From Streptomyces sp. CB02261 (GTDB lineage Bacteria; Actinomycetota; Actinomycetes; Streptomycetales; Streptomycetaceae), in the NCBI RefSeq assembly GCF_001905665.1, contig NZ_LIVX01000003.1, positions 133,478 to 197,477 on the forward strand: DNA of 64,000 bases, written 5' to 3'. A program made the position numbers and the translations under genes. The notes under the pieces are model-generated. The model saw nothing but the letters and a program-made list of their open reading frames with translations. It was not told the origin of the DNA and did no database searches. Positions 15,811 to 24,215 of this stretch are shown here, piece by piece (the first letter of the stretch is position 1; each line of letters starts with the position of its first letter).

Positions 15811-16745
15811 CCCTCCCCGAGAGCAGCAACAGCGGGCCCGTACGGCTCGACGGGCCGTGGACGCATCGCGACGTGGCCGCCAACGGCGCCCGCTTCCACA
15901 TCGCCGAGATGGGCGACGGCCCGCTGGTGCTGCTCCTGCACGGCTTCCCGCAGTTCTGGTGGACCTGGCGCCACCAGCTGCCCGTCCTCGCGGAGGCCGG
16001 ATTCCGGGCCGTCGCGATGGACCTGCGCGGCGTCGGCGGCAGCGACCGCACGCCCCGGGGTTACGACCCCGCCAACCTCGCCCTCGACATCACCGGGGTC
16101 ATCCGCTCGCTGGGCGAACCGGACGCGGCGCTCGTCGGGCACGACCTCGGCGGGTACCTCGCCTGGACAGCGGCCGTGATGCGACCCAAGCTGGTGCGCC
16201 GGCTCGTGGTCTCCTCGATGCCGCATCCGCGCCGCTGGCGCTCGGCGATGCTCTCCGACTTCGCCCAGTCGCGCGCCGGTTCGCACGTGTGGGGCTTCCA
16301 GCGGCCGTGGCTGCCGGAGCGTCAACTCGTCGCGGACGACGCCGCGCTCGTCGGGGAGCTGATCCGGGACTGGTCGGGGCCGCAGCCCCGGCGCGCCTCG
16401 GACGACGAGGCGATCGAGGTGTACCGGCGGGCGATGCTGGTCCCGTCGACGGCGCACTGCTCGATCGAGCCGTACCGCTGGATGGTCCGCTCCCTGGCGC
16501 GCCCGGACGGCATCCAGTTCAACCGGCGCATGAAGCGGCCGGTGCGGGTGCCGACGCTCCATCTGCACGGCTCCCTGGACCCGGTGATGAGGACGCGGAG
16601 CGCTGCGGGATCGGGCGAGTACGTGGAGGCGCCGTACCGCTGGCGGCTGTTCGACGGCCTCGGTCACTTCCCGCACGAGGAGGACCCGGTGGCCTTCTCC
16701 ACGGAGCTCGTCAACTGGCTGAAGGACCCCGAGCCCGACCGCTGA
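15807..16745 (+). CDS. Alpha/beta hydrolase, epoxide-hydrolase type
   Basis: This gene encodes 312 residues from ATG 15807, overlapping the upstream stop. It shows an oxyanion motif HGFPQFWWTWRHQ (about residues 40-52) and a nucleophile elbow VGHDLGGYLAW in which the nucleophile is Asp, not Ser. It also has a C-terminal His in LGHFPHEEDP. Asp nucleophiles are typical of epoxide hydrolases and haloalkane dehalogenases, and the HGFP motif favours epoxide hydrolase. M. tuberculosis EphE (Rv3670) occupies the same spot between the holin-like gene and marP, which supports the call. The physiological epoxide is unknown. It likely forms an operon with nhaA and the holin-like gene. Confidence 0.88.
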   Translation: MTLPESSNSGPVRLDGPWTHRDVAANGARFHIAEMGDGPLVLLLHGFPQFWWTWRHQLPVLAEAGFRAVAMDLRGVGGSDRTPRGYDPANLALDITGVIRSLGEPDAALVGHDLGGYLAWTAAVMRPKLVRRLVVSSMPHPRRWRSAMLSDFAQSRAGSHVWGFQRPWLPERQLVADDAALVGELIRDWSGPQPRRASDDEAIEVYRRAMLVPSTAHCSIEPYRWMVRSLARPDGIQFNRRMKRPVRVPTLHLHGSLDPVMRTRSAAGSGEYVEAPYRWRLFDGLGHFPHEEDPVAFSTELVNWLKDPEPDR

Positions 16746-16864
16746 CGGTCCCTCCGCTCCGGTGGCGTACAGACGTTCCCCGAACGGCCATGTGCCTCGC
16801 GCATACTCCAATTGGCGGGCCCCCAGGCGGTTACCGACCTTGGGCCCCGGGCACACGTCGAAGT

Positions 16865-17086
16865 ATGGGCTGGACGCACGACTACGCTGACACGACAGCA
16901 CGCAACCGCCGCTCGGCCGCTGGGCCGGGCCCCCGCGAGGGAGGTGGCCCGCCGGACTCCGGCGGCTCGCACGCCGTGCAAGGGGCGGGGATGGCAGGCA
17001 TGCAGGAGGTGGGGATCTCACGGATCCTGCGCCGCCGGGCCCGCTGGGTCTCGGCCCGTCTCCGGCACCCCCGCGACACCTCCTGA
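16865..17086 (+). CDS. Possible small basic protein
   Basis: A 73-residue frame opens at ATG 16865 and stops at 17086 in the gap between two convergent genes. Third positions are mostly G or C, but less strictly than in the neighbours. The protein has a Gly/Pro-rich first half and a basic second half (ISRILRRRARWVSARLRHPR) that could bind nucleic acid or membrane. An internal ATG at about 16990 would give just the second part. There is no good ribosome site, and I do not recognise it. It may be spurious. Confidence 0.25.
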   Translation: MGWTHDYADTTARNRRSAAGPGPREGGGPPDSGGSHAVQGAGMAGMQEVGISRILRRRARWVSARLRHPRDTS

Positions 17087-17097
17087 GAGAAGTCCCG

Positions 17098-17251
17098 CGC
17101 CCCTTTGAGGGGCGTACTCACCCCTTCGGGGGTGATCCCGCGCCCCCGCCGAGGGGCATATCCGGCCCCTCCAGGGGCGAATCCCACGCCCCTGCCGAGG
17201 GGCACAGCCATGTCCCTCGGCGGGGGCGATCCCATGCCCCGGTCGAGGGGC
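17098..17251. repeat. Array of seven evenly spaced hairpins, about 24-bp period
   Basis: Seven short inverted repeats lie head to tail: 17098-17114, 17118-17135, 17142-17157, 17165-17178, 17188-17203, 17212-17227 and 17236-17251. Their centres are 20-24 bp apart. Odd members share the form GCCCC-N5/6-GGGGC with GAGGGGC on the right; even members end in GGGGYGA or GGGGCGA and are followed by ATCCC, giving a higher-order repeat of about 47 bp. The array ends 12 bp from the marP stop and starts 12 bp after the small frame at 16865. It could be a tandem terminator between convergent transcripts, or a palindromic element that has multiplied. It is not a CRISPR, because there are no unique spacers. 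Confidence 0.75.
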
Positions 17252-17263
17252 GCGGGACCGGAA

Positions 17264-18463
17264 TCACAGGGCGCAGGCCTGGGTGTCGACCTGCTGGCCG
17301 GCGCTCCGGCCGCGCTCGATGTCCTCCCGGATCTCATCGACGGTCAGCGCGTAGCCGGTGTTCGCGTCGTCGAGCGAGCGGGCGAAGATCACGCCGTACA
17401 CCCTGCCGTCCTCGGTGAGGAGCGGGCCGCCGGAGTTGCCCTGGCGGACCGTCGTGTACAGCGAGTACACGTCCCTGCGCACGTCACCACGGCGGTAGAT
17501 GTCGGGCCCGTCGGCGTTGATACGGCCCCGGACGCGGGCCGAGCGCACGTCGTACGAGCCGTTCTCCGGGAACCCGGCGACGATCGCGCCGTCGCCGCTC
17601 CTGGCGTCCTCGTCGGTGAAGGCGAGCGGCGGGGCCTTGAGGTCCGGCACGTCCAGGACGGCGATGTCACGCTGCCAGTCGTAGAGGACGACCTTGGCGT
17701 CGTACAGCTTGCCCTCGCCGCCGATCTGGACGGTCGGCTCGTCGACGCCGCCGACGACGTGGGCGTTGGTCATGATCCGGCGGTCGGCGAAGACGAAACC
17801 GGTGCCTTCGAGGACCTTGCCGCAGCTCTGAGCGGTGCCGACGACCTTCACGATGGAACGCTGGGCGCGGGCCGCGACGGGGCTGTCGGCGAGCGCCGGG
17901 TCGGGCGGCAGGACCGGGGTGATCGGCTCGCTGGCGAAGGAGTCGAAGACCGGGGGGAAGCCGCTGCGGGCGAGGGTGGAGCTGAAGTCGTCGAACCAGC
18001 GCGACGTCTGATCCGGTATCACCAGGTCCACTCCGCGCAGGACCTTGGAGCTCCGCACCTCCTTGCCGACCGTGGGCATGGAGGTCTCGGCGAGCAGGGA
18101 GCCGAGCAGCCAGGCCACGAGCAGCATCGCGACGACGTTGACCAGGGCGCCGCCCGTGGCGTCGAGGGCGCGGGCGGGAGACCAGGTGATGTGGCGCCGC
18201 AGCTTGTTGCCGAGGTGGGTGGTGAAGGCCTGGCCGATCGAGGCGCAGACGATGACGATCATGACGAAGACGACCGTCGCCGTGGTCGAGACCTCGCTGT
18301 GGTCGGTCAGCTGGTTCCAGATGACCGGGAGCAGCAGGACGGCGGCGAGACCGCCCCCGAGGAAGCCGATGACCGACAGGATGCCGACCACGAATCCCTG
18401 GCGGTAACCGATGATCGCGAACCACACGGCGGCGAGCAGCAACAAGATGTCCAGCACGTTCAC
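17264..18463 (-). CDS. marP: MarP-family membrane serine protease
   Basis: This gene encodes 399 residues from GTG 18463 (MNVLDILLLLAAVWFAIIGY). The N-terminal 160 residues hold four hydrophobic segments of the CvpA/colicin-V-production type. After a linker a chymotrypsin-fold protease follows on the outer side. The catalytic triad is visible as His235 (MTNAHVVGG), Asp266 (QRDIAVLD) and Ser344 (RQGNSGGPLL). Cys residues near 205 and at the C-terminus (DTQACAL) could form a disulfide. MarP (Rv3671c) maintains pH homeostasis in acid stress in M. tuberculosis and cleaves a peptidoglycan hydrolase there. The same place in the conserved block supports orthology. It is followed by the hairpin array and precedes none of its strand closely; the NUDIX gene lies 48 bp upstream and may share a transcript. 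Confidence 0.92.
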   Translation of the reverse strand: MNVLDILLLLAAVWFAIIGYRQGFVVGILSVIGFLGGGLAAVLLLPVIWNQLTDHSEVSTTATVVFVMIVIVCASIGQAFTTHLGNKLRRHITWSPARALDATGGALVNVVAMLLVAWLLGSLLAETSMPTVGKEVRSSKVLRGVDLVIPDQTSRWFDDFSSTLARSGFPPVFDSFASEPITPVLPPDPALADSPVAARAQRSIVKVVGTAQSCGKVLEGTGFVFADRRIMTNAHVVGGVDEPTVQIGGEGKLYDAKVVLYDWQRDIAVLDVPDLKAPPLAFTDEDARSGDGAIVAGFPENGSYDVRSARVRGRINADGPDIYRRGDVRRDVYSLYTTVRQGNSGGPLLTEDGRVYGVIFARSLDDANTGYALTVDEIREDIERGRSAGQQVDTQACAL

Positions 18464-18510
18464 CGTCTAATGCCTCGCAGATTCGTTTCCGGTCGCCGGG
18501 GTTCAGCCTG

Positions 18511-19266
18511 TCATGACCGCCAGTCGAGCGGGACCTGCTTGGTTCGGTCCCAGGGGCGCTCCCAGCCGGAGAAGTGCAGCAGCCGGTCGATCACTCCGGC
18601 CGTGAAACCCCAGACCAGAGCGGACGCGACCAGGAAAGCGGGGCCCTTGTGGCCGCTCGGGTGGACCGCCGTCGCGCGGTTCGCGGGGTCCGTGAGATCC
18701 GCCACGGGCACGGTGAAGACCCGGGCGGTCTCGGCCGGGTCCACGACCCCGACCGGGCTCGGGGAGCGCCACCAGCCGAGGACCGGGGTGACGACGAAGC
18801 CGCTGACCGGGATGTAGAGCTGGGGCAGTACGCCGAAGATCTGGACGCCCGCCGGGTCGAGCCCGGTCTCCTCCCAGGCCTCGCGCAGGGCCGCGCGCAG
18901 GAGCCCGCCGTCGGCCGGGTCGCCGTCGTCGGGGTCGAGGGCGCCGCCGGGGAAGGAGGGCTGGCCGGGGTGCGAGCGCAGGCTGCCGGCCCGCTCCATG
19001 AGGAGCAGTTCGGGGCCGCGCTCCCCCTCCCCGAAGAGGACGAGGACGGCGGACTGGCGCCCCGCGCCGCTGGCGGGCGGCAGGAAGCGGCTCAGCTGCT
19101 CGGGCGCGACCGTGCGGGCGACGCGGTCGACGGGCCCGAGCCAGTCGGGCAGCCCGTCCCGGCTGAGCAGCCCGCCGGTCCCGGGCGGGCGAGCGGCGCC
19201 GGTACCGCTGTGGATCTCTTCGTCGTGGATCTCTTCGTCGTGGATCTCTTCGTCAGTGCGCGTCAT
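18511..19266 (-). CDS. NUDIX hydrolase, CoA-pyrophosphatase type
   Basis: This gene encodes 251 residues from ATG 19266. The CoA-specific UPF0035-like segment LMERAGSLRSHPGQPSFPGG runs straight into a NUDIX box (GGALDP...LREAWEETGLDP). The box has an insertion of about ten residues but keeps the REAWEETGL metal-binding part. It would hydrolyse CoA or its derivatives to 3',5'-ADP and phosphopantetheine. The N-terminus is odd: after MTRT there are three perfect copies of DEEIH, encoded by a 15-bp tandem repeat at 19211-19254, giving an acidic tail. An upstream start at 19353 would add a basic region and overlap nth; it is less likely. Rv3672c is the mycobacterial counterpart. Confidence 0.9.
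   Translation of the reverse strand: MTRTDEEIHDEEIHDEEIHSGTGAARPPGTGGLLSRDGLPDWLGPVDRVARTVAPEQLSRFLPPASGAGRQSAVLVLFGEGERGPELLLMERAGSLRSHPGQPSFPGGALDPDDGDPADGGLLRAALREAWEETGLDPAGVQIFGVLPQLYIPVSGFVVTPVLGWWRSPSPVGVVDPAETARVFTVPVADLTDPANRATAVHPSGHKGPAFLVASALVWGFTAGVIDRLLHFSGWERPWDRTKQVPLDWRS
19211..19254. repeat. 15-bp tandem repeat, three copies, coding for DEEIH
   Basis: The unit TGGATCTCTTCGTCG occurs at 19211-19225, 19226-19240 and, lacking its last base, 19241-19254. The copies are identical at DNA level even at third positions, which points to recent slippage. Because 15 is a multiple of three, copy-number change lengthens or shortens the protein N-terminus without breaking the frame. Confidence 0.9.
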
Positions 19267-19345
19267 AGGCACCCCCGTGTTGCACAACGCCATCGATGAA
19301 CGGGTTCGTTCCCGGGCCATCCCGGAAACGGCCCGGGGGACCGGC

Positions 19346-20356
19346 TCACTCACCGGCGCCCAGCGGGGGCGCGGGCAGGCCCGGGTAGCCGGGCGGCGGG
19401 TTGAGCCGCTGGCCGGGGAAGCCGCCCTTCTCGTACTTGAGCAGCTTCCTCGCCTTCTCCGGGTCGGTCTCGCCCTCTCCGTACGAGGGGCAGAGGTGGG
19501 TGATGGGGCAGGCGCCGCAGGCCGGCTTGCGGGCGTGGCAGATGCGTCGGCCGTGGAAGATCACCCGGTGCGAGAGCATGGTCCACTCGCTCTTCGGGAA
19601 GATCTCGGCGATCTCCGCCTCGATCTTCACCGGGTCCTCCTGCTCGGTCCACTTCCAGCGCCGCACGAGTCGCATGAAGTGCGTGTCTACGGTGATGCCG
19701 GGGACCCCGAAGGCGTTGCCGAGGACGACGAAGGCCGTCTTGCGGCCGACGCCGGGGAGCTTGACGAGGTCGTCGAGGCGGCCGGGGACCTCACCCCCGA
19801 ACTCGTCCCTGAGGGCGGCGGCGAGGCCCATGATCGACTTGGTCTTGGCGCGGAAGAAGCCGGTGGGGCGGATGAGCTCCTCGACCTCCTCGGGGACGGC
19901 GGCGGCGAGGTCCTCGGGCGTGGGGTACTTGGCGAAGAGGGCCGGCGTGGTCTGGTTGACCCGCAGGTCGGTGGTCTGCGCCGAGAGGACCGTGGCGACG
20001 AGCAGCTCGAAGGGATTGCGGAAGTCGAGCTCCGGATGGGCGTACGGGTAGACCTCGGCCAGCTCCCGGTTGATCTTGCGCGCCCTGCGCACCATCCCGA
20101 GCCGCGACTCGGGCTTGGCGGGCTTGGGTGTCCTCGCGGACCCGGCGGGCTTCGCGGGCTTGGCGGGCTTGGCGGACCCGGCGGGCTTCGCCGGCTTGGC
20201 ACTCTTGAGCGCCTTCGCGGGCTCCACCGACTCCACCGGCTTCCGATTAGAGGCATTTGCCCGTTTCGACATACCGTGTTCGCCCACGGCGGAATTACCT
20301 TCGGCCGACACTCTTCCAGCCCCCTTGGCCTGCACTGTCACCGGCGAGTTGGACAC
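19346..20356 (-). CDS. nth: Endonuclease III with long basic N-terminal tail
   Basis: This gene encodes 336 residues from GTG 20356; ATG 20272 ([12 protein letters not shown]) would give 308 residues and cannot be excluded. It is a bifunctional DNA glycosylase/AP lyase that removes oxidised pyrimidines. The helix-hairpin-helix with the catalytic Lys is [13 protein letters not shown], the catalytic Asp is in TVDTHFMRL, and the [4Fe-4S] ligands are spaced C-x6-C-x2-C-x5-C in [17 protein letters not shown]. Before the enzyme core there is a Lys/Ala/Pro repeat tail ([20 protein letters not shown]) of the histone-H1 type, which could add non-specific DNA binding. The gene is divergent from crp, as in mycobacteria. 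Confidence 0.94.
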   Translation of the reverse strand: MSNSPVTVQAKGAGRVSAEGNSAVGEHGMSKRANASNRKPVESVEPAKALKSAKPAKPAGSAKPAKPAKPAGSARTPKPAKPESRLGMVRRARKINRELAEVYPYAHPELDFRNPFELLVATVLSAQTTDLRVNQTTPALFAKYPTPEDLAAAVPEEVEELIRPTGFFRAKTKSIMGLAAALRDEFGGEVPGRLDDLVKLPGVGRKTAFVVLGNAFGVPGITVDTHFMRLVRRWKWTEQEDPVKIEAEIAEIFPKSEWTMLSHRVIFHGRRICHARKPACGACPITHLCPSYGEGETDPEKARKLLKYEKGGFPGQRLNPPPGYPGLPAPPLGAGE

Positions 20357-20540
20357 CCGACCAGCCTAGGGGCCGCCACCGACATCCGCCCCGGGCCTGG
20401 CCGATCAACCCCCAATCGGGCCCCTGACGTACGGACGGGCGACTCGGTACGTCAAACTTGTTGTGATTGATCGCACTGTTTTGTACGTCCGGCATCATGG
20501 GACACGGTCCCTGAGCAGGTCGACAGTATGGAGAGAACTC

Positions 20541-21215
20541 GTGGACGACGTTCTGCGGCGCGCCCCGCTCTTCGCGGCGCTCGATGACGAGCAGGCTGCC
20601 GAGCTGCGCGCCTCGATGAGTGAGGCGACGCTCGCCCGTGGCGACGCGCTCTTCCACGAGGGCGACCCCGGCGACCGCCTGTACGTGGTCACCGAGGGCA
20701 AGGTGAAGCTGCACCGCACCTCCCCCGACGGCCGGGAGAACATGCTGGCCGTCCTCGGCCCCGGCGAGCTCATCGGCGAGCTGTCGCTGTTCGACCCGGG
20801 CCCGCGCACCGCGACCGCGACCGCGCTGACCGAGGTCAAGCTGCTCGGCCTGGGCCACGGCGACCTCCAGCCCTGGCTGAACGCCCGCCCGGAGGTGGCC
20901 ACGGCGCTGCTGCGGGCCGTCGCCCGCCGCCTGCGCAAGACCAACGACCAGATGTCCGACCTGGTCTTCTCCGACGTCCCGGGCCGTGTCGCCCGCGCGC
21001 TCCTCGACCTGTCGCGCCGCTTCGGCGTGCAGTCGGAGGAGGGCATCCACGTCGTCCACGACCTCACCCAGGAGGAGCTGGCCCAGCTGGTCGGCGCCTC
21101 CCGCGAGACGGTCAACAAGGCGCTCGCCGACTTCGCCCAGCGCGGCTGGCTGCGCCTGGAGGCCCGCGCCGTGATCCTGCTCGACGTCGAGCGCCTCGCG
21201 AAGCGCTCGCGGTAA
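20541..21215 (+). CDS. crp: Cyclic-AMP receptor protein family regulator
   Basis: This gene encodes 224 residues from GTG 20541 with GGAGAG upstream, the usual length of Streptomyces Crp. The cyclic-nucleotide-binding domain spans about residues 15-130, with the phosphate-binding cassette region ELIGELSLFDPGPRTATA. A dimerisation helix follows, then the winged helix LTQEELAQLVGASRETVNKA (about 170-189). Crp in S. coelicolor affects germination and antibiotic production, and in M. tuberculosis Rv3676 sits in the same position. The gene is divergent from nth, with the promoter region around 20440-20520, and ends at a strong terminator at 21256. Confidence 0.95.
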   Translation: MDDVLRRAPLFAALDDEQAAELRASMSEATLARGDALFHEGDPGDRLYVVTEGKVKLHRTSPDGRENMLAVLGPGELIGELSLFDPGPRTATATALTEVKLLGLGHGDLQPWLNARPEVATALLRAVARRLRKTNDQMSDLVFSDVPGRVARALLDLSRRFGVQSEEGIHVVHDLTQEELAQLVGASRETVNKALADFAQRGWLRLEARAVILLDVERLAKRSR

Positions 21216-21255
21216 GCACGCGCGTACGTGCCGTGCGCGCCGGTGCGCGTACGGG

Positions 21256-21294
21256 AAAGGCCGCCCCGGGTCCGACGGACCCGGGGCGGCCTTT
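21256..21294. terminator. Strong bidirectional terminator after crp
   Basis: A 19-bp perfect stem (21256-21274 with 21276-21294; ends AAAGGCCGCC and GGCGGCCTTT) has almost no loop. The A-run on one side and T-run on the other suit both crp and the convergent SPFH gene ending at 21317. Confidence 0.9.
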
Positions 21295-21316
21295 CGCGTG
21301 CGGGGGGACCGGCGGG

Positions 21317-22201
21317 TCAGCGCTTCGAGCCGTCCACGATCACCGGGGCGGAGGCGCCGTTCGCGCAGGGCACGGTGTAGATCGGGTTCTTCGCCGCGGC
21401 CTCCTTGAACGCGTCGATGCACTGGTTCATCAGGACCTTGTCCGTCAGCGAGTCGTTGAGGATCTTGTTGGCGCGGGCGATGCCCTCCGCCTCGATCCGG
21501 CGGCGGTCGGACTCGGCCTTGGCGGTACGGGCGGCCTCCAGGGCGCGCTCCGTGGCCTGCTGCTGCTGGATCTTGCGGTCGATCTGGCCCTGGAGGGCGT
21601 CCGAGGGCTTCACGTTGCGCAGGTTGACCGTGGTCACGTCGATGCCGCGCGGGACGAGACGCTCCTTGATCAGGACGCCGATCTCGGCGTTGATCTTCTC
21701 GCGGTCGGTGGCGTACCCCTGCTCGCTCGTGTAGCGGGCGAAGACGTTACGGACGATCTCCCGGCTGTCGGGGTAGACGAGCCGCTGCTGGATGGAGTCC
21801 TCGCTGCCCGCGAGCTTGTACAGCTCCACGGCCTTGGTCGGGACGACGGCCCACTTGACCGTGACCTCGACGTACATGACGCCGCCCTGCGAGGAGCGGA
21901 CCTCGACGACGTCCTTGTCCGAGAGGTTGAGGTCGACGGGGCGGGTGGAGAAGGTCGTGACGTCGGTGAAGGGCGACTTCACGTGCATGCCCGAGGTCAT
22001 GGGCGAGCCGACCTTGCCGAAGGCGACCGGGACACCGACCTCGTACGCGCTGATCACGTAGGTCATGCTGACGACCAGCGAGAAGAGGCCGGCGACCACG
22101 GCGCCGACGGCACCGAGCTTCAGCCCCTTCGAGTCGTTCGAGCGGGCGACGAAGTAGAGCACCACTGCGGCGATGAGCAGCAGGATGGCGATGACGAACA
22201 C
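21317..22201 (-). CDS. SPFH/prohibitin-family membrane protein
   Basis: This gene encodes 294 residues from GTG 22201, with GGGGGGAA upstream. Two hydrophobic segments open the protein (MFVIAILLLIAAVVLYFVA and LGAVGAVVAGLFSLVVSMTY), followed by an SPFH/band-7 domain (YEVGVPVAFGKVGSPMTSGM, then MYVEVTVKWAVVP and IVRNVFARYTSEQGYATDRE). A coiled-coil-prone stretch comes next (KIQQQQATERALEAARTAKA) and a short tail. Such proteins assemble into large membrane rings or rafts that control proteases or lipid domains; a specific partner is not obvious. A conserved Cys pair near the end (NQCIDAF and TVPCANG) may form a disulfide. The gene has its own upstream region with three related repeats. Confidence 0.88.
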   Translation of the reverse strand: MFVIAILLLIAAVVLYFVARSNDSKGLKLGAVGAVVAGLFSLVVSMTYVISAYEVGVPVAFGKVGSPMTSGMHVKSPFTDVTTFSTRPVDLNLSDKDVVEVRSSQGGVMYVEVTVKWAVVPTKAVELYKLAGSEDSIQQRLVYPDSREIVRNVFARYTSEQGYATDREKINAEIGVLIKERLVPRGIDVTTVNLRNVKPSDALQGQIDRKIQQQQATERALEAARTAKAESDRRRIEAEGIARANKILNDSLTDKVLMNQCIDAFKEAAAKNPIYTVPCANGASAPVIVDGSKR

Positions 22202-22295
22202 GGGCGTTCCCCCCGAAAGCTACGGCCAGAAGTAAGCGGAGCGTAAAACACGGGTCAAGAACGCCGCAGGGCCGGGGGCCGCCTCGGGACAGGAT

Positions 22296-22366
22296 CGTGA
22301 CGTCCACGCGCGCGCGTGACGACCGTGACGTCCGCCCGCCATCGGGCCGATCCGGCCGTGACATCC
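22296..22366. repeat. Three CGTGACRTCC repeats upstream of the SPFH gene
   Basis: CGTGACGTCC occurs at 22296-22305 and 22324-22333, and CGTGACATCC at 22357-22366, all in the same orientation with 28- and 33-bp steps. They lie 95-165 bp before the start of the SPFH gene, inside a 221-bp gap that is otherwise featureless. They may be regulator sites. Confidence 0.35.
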
Positions 22367-22422
22367 CCCGCCACCACGACATCTCCGCGCCGTCACACGC
22401 CGAGGTCGCCCGCCGCCTCCGG

Positions 22423-23253
22423 CTACACGAGCCCCCGCTCCCGCAGGTACTCCAGCTGCGCCCGTACGGACAGCTCGGCCGCCGGCCACAGCGAGCGGTC
22501 CACGTCCGCGTACACGTGGGCGACGACCTCCGCCGCCGTCCGGTGACCGTTCTCGACCGCCGTCTCGACCTGAGCCAGCCGGCTCGCCCGGTGCGCCAGA
22601 TAGAACTCCACGGCCCCCTGCGCGTCCTCCAGGACCGGCCCGTGCCCCGGCAGGACCGTGTGGACCCCGTCGTCCACCGTGAGCGAGCGGAGCCGCCGCA
22701 GCGAGTCCAGGTAGTCGCCGAGCCGCCCGTCCGGATGCGCCACCATCGTCGTCCCGCGCCCCAGCACGGTGTCGCCCGTCAGCACCGCCCGGTCGGCGGG
22801 CAGGTGGAAGGAGAGCGAGTCCGAGGTGTGGCCGGGCGTCCCGACGACCCGGATCTCCAGGCCTCCGACCGTCACCACGTCCCCCGCGCCCAGCCCCTCG
22901 TCACCCAGCCGCAGCGCCGGGTCGAGGGCCCGCACGGCCGTGCCCGTCAGCTCGGCGAACCGGCCGGCGCCCTCCGCGTGGTCCCAGTGGCCGTGGGTCA
23001 GCAGGGTGAGCGCCACCCGCTTGCCGAGCTTCTCGGCCGTCTCGATCACACGACCCAGGTGGGACTCGTCGAGCGGCCCGGGATCCACGACGACGGCGAG
23101 GTCGGAGCCGGGCTCGGACAGGAGCCAGGTGTTGGTGCCGTCCAGGGTCATCGCGGACGGGTTCGGGGCGAGGACGTTCACGGCGCGGTCGGTCGCGGGC
23201 CCGGAGGCCACGATTCCGCGCGGCTGGCCCGGCAGGGCGGCGGCGTCGCTCAT
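22423..23253 (-). CDS. Metallo-beta-lactamase-fold hydrolase
   Basis: This gene encodes 276 residues from ATG 23253, overlapping the upstream NUDIX stop (ATGA). The zinc-binding signature LTHGHWDHAEGAGRF (THxHxDH), the later histidine in VVGTPGHTSDSLSF, the bridging Asp in VLTGDTVLGRG and the final His in TVLPGHGPVLEDA are all present, so it should be an active hydrolase. The order resembles the glyoxalase II/LACTB2-like group, which act on thioesters or RNA. The C-terminal helical extension (RTAAEVVAHVYADVDRSLWP) is the LACTB2-type winged helix. Rv3677c is the mycobacterial equivalent. It is co-transcribed with a NUDIX gene, RidA and DUF4177 genes upstream, though a terminator-like hairpin sits between. 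Confidence 0.9.
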   Translation of the reverse strand: MSDAAALPGQPRGIVASGPATDRAVNVLAPNPSAMTLDGTNTWLLSEPGSDLAVVVDPGPLDESHLGRVIETAEKLGKRVALTLLTHGHWDHAEGAGRFAELTGTAVRALDPALRLGDEGLGAGDVVTVGGLEIRVVGTPGHTSDSLSFHLPADRAVLTGDTVLGRGTTMVAHPDGRLGDYLDSLRRLRSLTVDDGVHTVLPGHGPVLEDAQGAVEFYLAHRASRLAQVETAVENGHRTAAEVVAHVYADVDRSLWPAAELSVRAQLEYLRERGLV

Positions 23254-24185
23254 CGCTCCTCCCCTCCCGCCGGGATGATCTTGGTGAACTCCTCGTGCCC
23301 CGGCCAGCTCAGCACCAGCTCCTCGCCCTCCAGACGCGCCTGGGCGAGCACCGGGGCCAGGTCCTGCGTCTCCGCCGCCGCGAGGGCCTCGGCCGCCGTG
23401 CCGTACGGCTCCAGGGCGCGCAGGGTCGAGATCGTCGGCGGCATCATCGTCAGCTCGCCCCGGTCGTAGCCCGCGGCGGCCTCCGCCGGGCGGATCCAGA
23501 CGGTGCGGTCGGCCTCCGTGGACGCGTTCCGGGTGCGCTGCCCGGCCGGCAGCGCGGCCACGAAGAACCAGGTGTCGTACCGGCGCCGCTCGAACTCCGG
23601 CGTGATCCAGCGGGCCCACGCGCCGAGCAGGTCGGAGCGGAGCACCAGGCCCCGCCGGTCCAGGAAGTCGGCGAAGGACAGCTCCCGGGCGACCAGCGCC
23701 TCCCGGTCCCGCTCCCACTCCGCGCCGGTCGTGTCGCCGACGACGCCCTCGTCGGTCTCCCCGGCGAGCAGGACGCCCGCCTCCTCGTAGGTCTCGCGTA
23801 CGGCGGCGCACACCACGGCCTGGGCCTGCGCGGGGTCGTCGAGGCCGAGCCGGGCCGCCCAGGTCTCCCGGGAGGGTCCCGCCCAGCGCACCGGGTGCTC
23901 GTCGCGCGGGTCGACACCACCGCCGGGGTAGGCGTACGCGCCGCCCGCGAAGGCCATGGAGGTGCGGCGGCGCAGCATGTGGACGTCGGGCCCGGCGGCC
24001 CCGTCCCGCAGGAGCATGACGGTCGCGGCGCGCCGGGGGGTCACCGGGACGAGCTCGCCGGCGGCGAGGGCGCGGATGCGGTCGGGCCACTCGGGCGGGT
24101 ACCACTGACCGTTCGACGGCTGGGGCCGCACCGCCGGCTCCGTCGGGCTCGGCTGCTTCGGCTGCTTCGGCTGACCTTGGGACAT
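23250..24185 (-). CDS. NUDIX hydrolase
   Basis: This gene encodes 311 residues from ATG 24185. The start is preceded by a Pro/Lys/Gln-rich tail region (MSQGQPKQPKQPSPTEPAVR). The NUDIX core shows TVMLLRDGAAGPDVHMLRRR, then the glycine-rich YAYPGGGVDPRDE, and the metal-binding helix AVRETYEEAGVLLAG; the distance between the G and the REx2EE part is longer than in the minimal box, as in NUDT7/19-type enzymes. The substrate may be CoA-like or another nucleoside diphosphate derivative. It overlaps the MBL gene by 4 bp and so forms an operon with it. Immediately upstream lies a 21-bp tandem repeat that could influence expression. Confidence 0.87.
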   Translation of the reverse strand: MSQGQPKQPKQPSPTEPAVRPQPSNGQWYPPEWPDRIRALAAGELVPVTPRRAATVMLLRDGAAGPDVHMLRRRTSMAFAGGAYAYPGGGVDPRDEHPVRWAGPSRETWAARLGLDDPAQAQAVVCAAVRETYEEAGVLLAGETDEGVVGDTTGAEWERDREALVARELSFADFLDRRGLVLRSDLLGAWARWITPEFERRRYDTWFFVAALPAGQRTRNASTEADRTVWIRPAEAAAGYDRGELTMMPPTISTLRALEPYGTAAEALAAAETQDLAPVLAQARLEGEELVLSWPGHEEFTKIIPAGGEER

Positions 24186-24215
24186 GGCCGGATGCTATGC
24201 GCAAGCACCGGATTG

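Noticed and set aside
17098..17251. CRISPR array
   Set aside because: The repeats are imperfect, directly adjoining hairpins without unique spacers, and no cas genes are in the window.
17105..18817. Plus-strand open frame through the hairpin array and marP
   Set aside because: Its repetitive start is only the translated hairpin array and the rest is antisense of marP, which has an intact catalytic triad.
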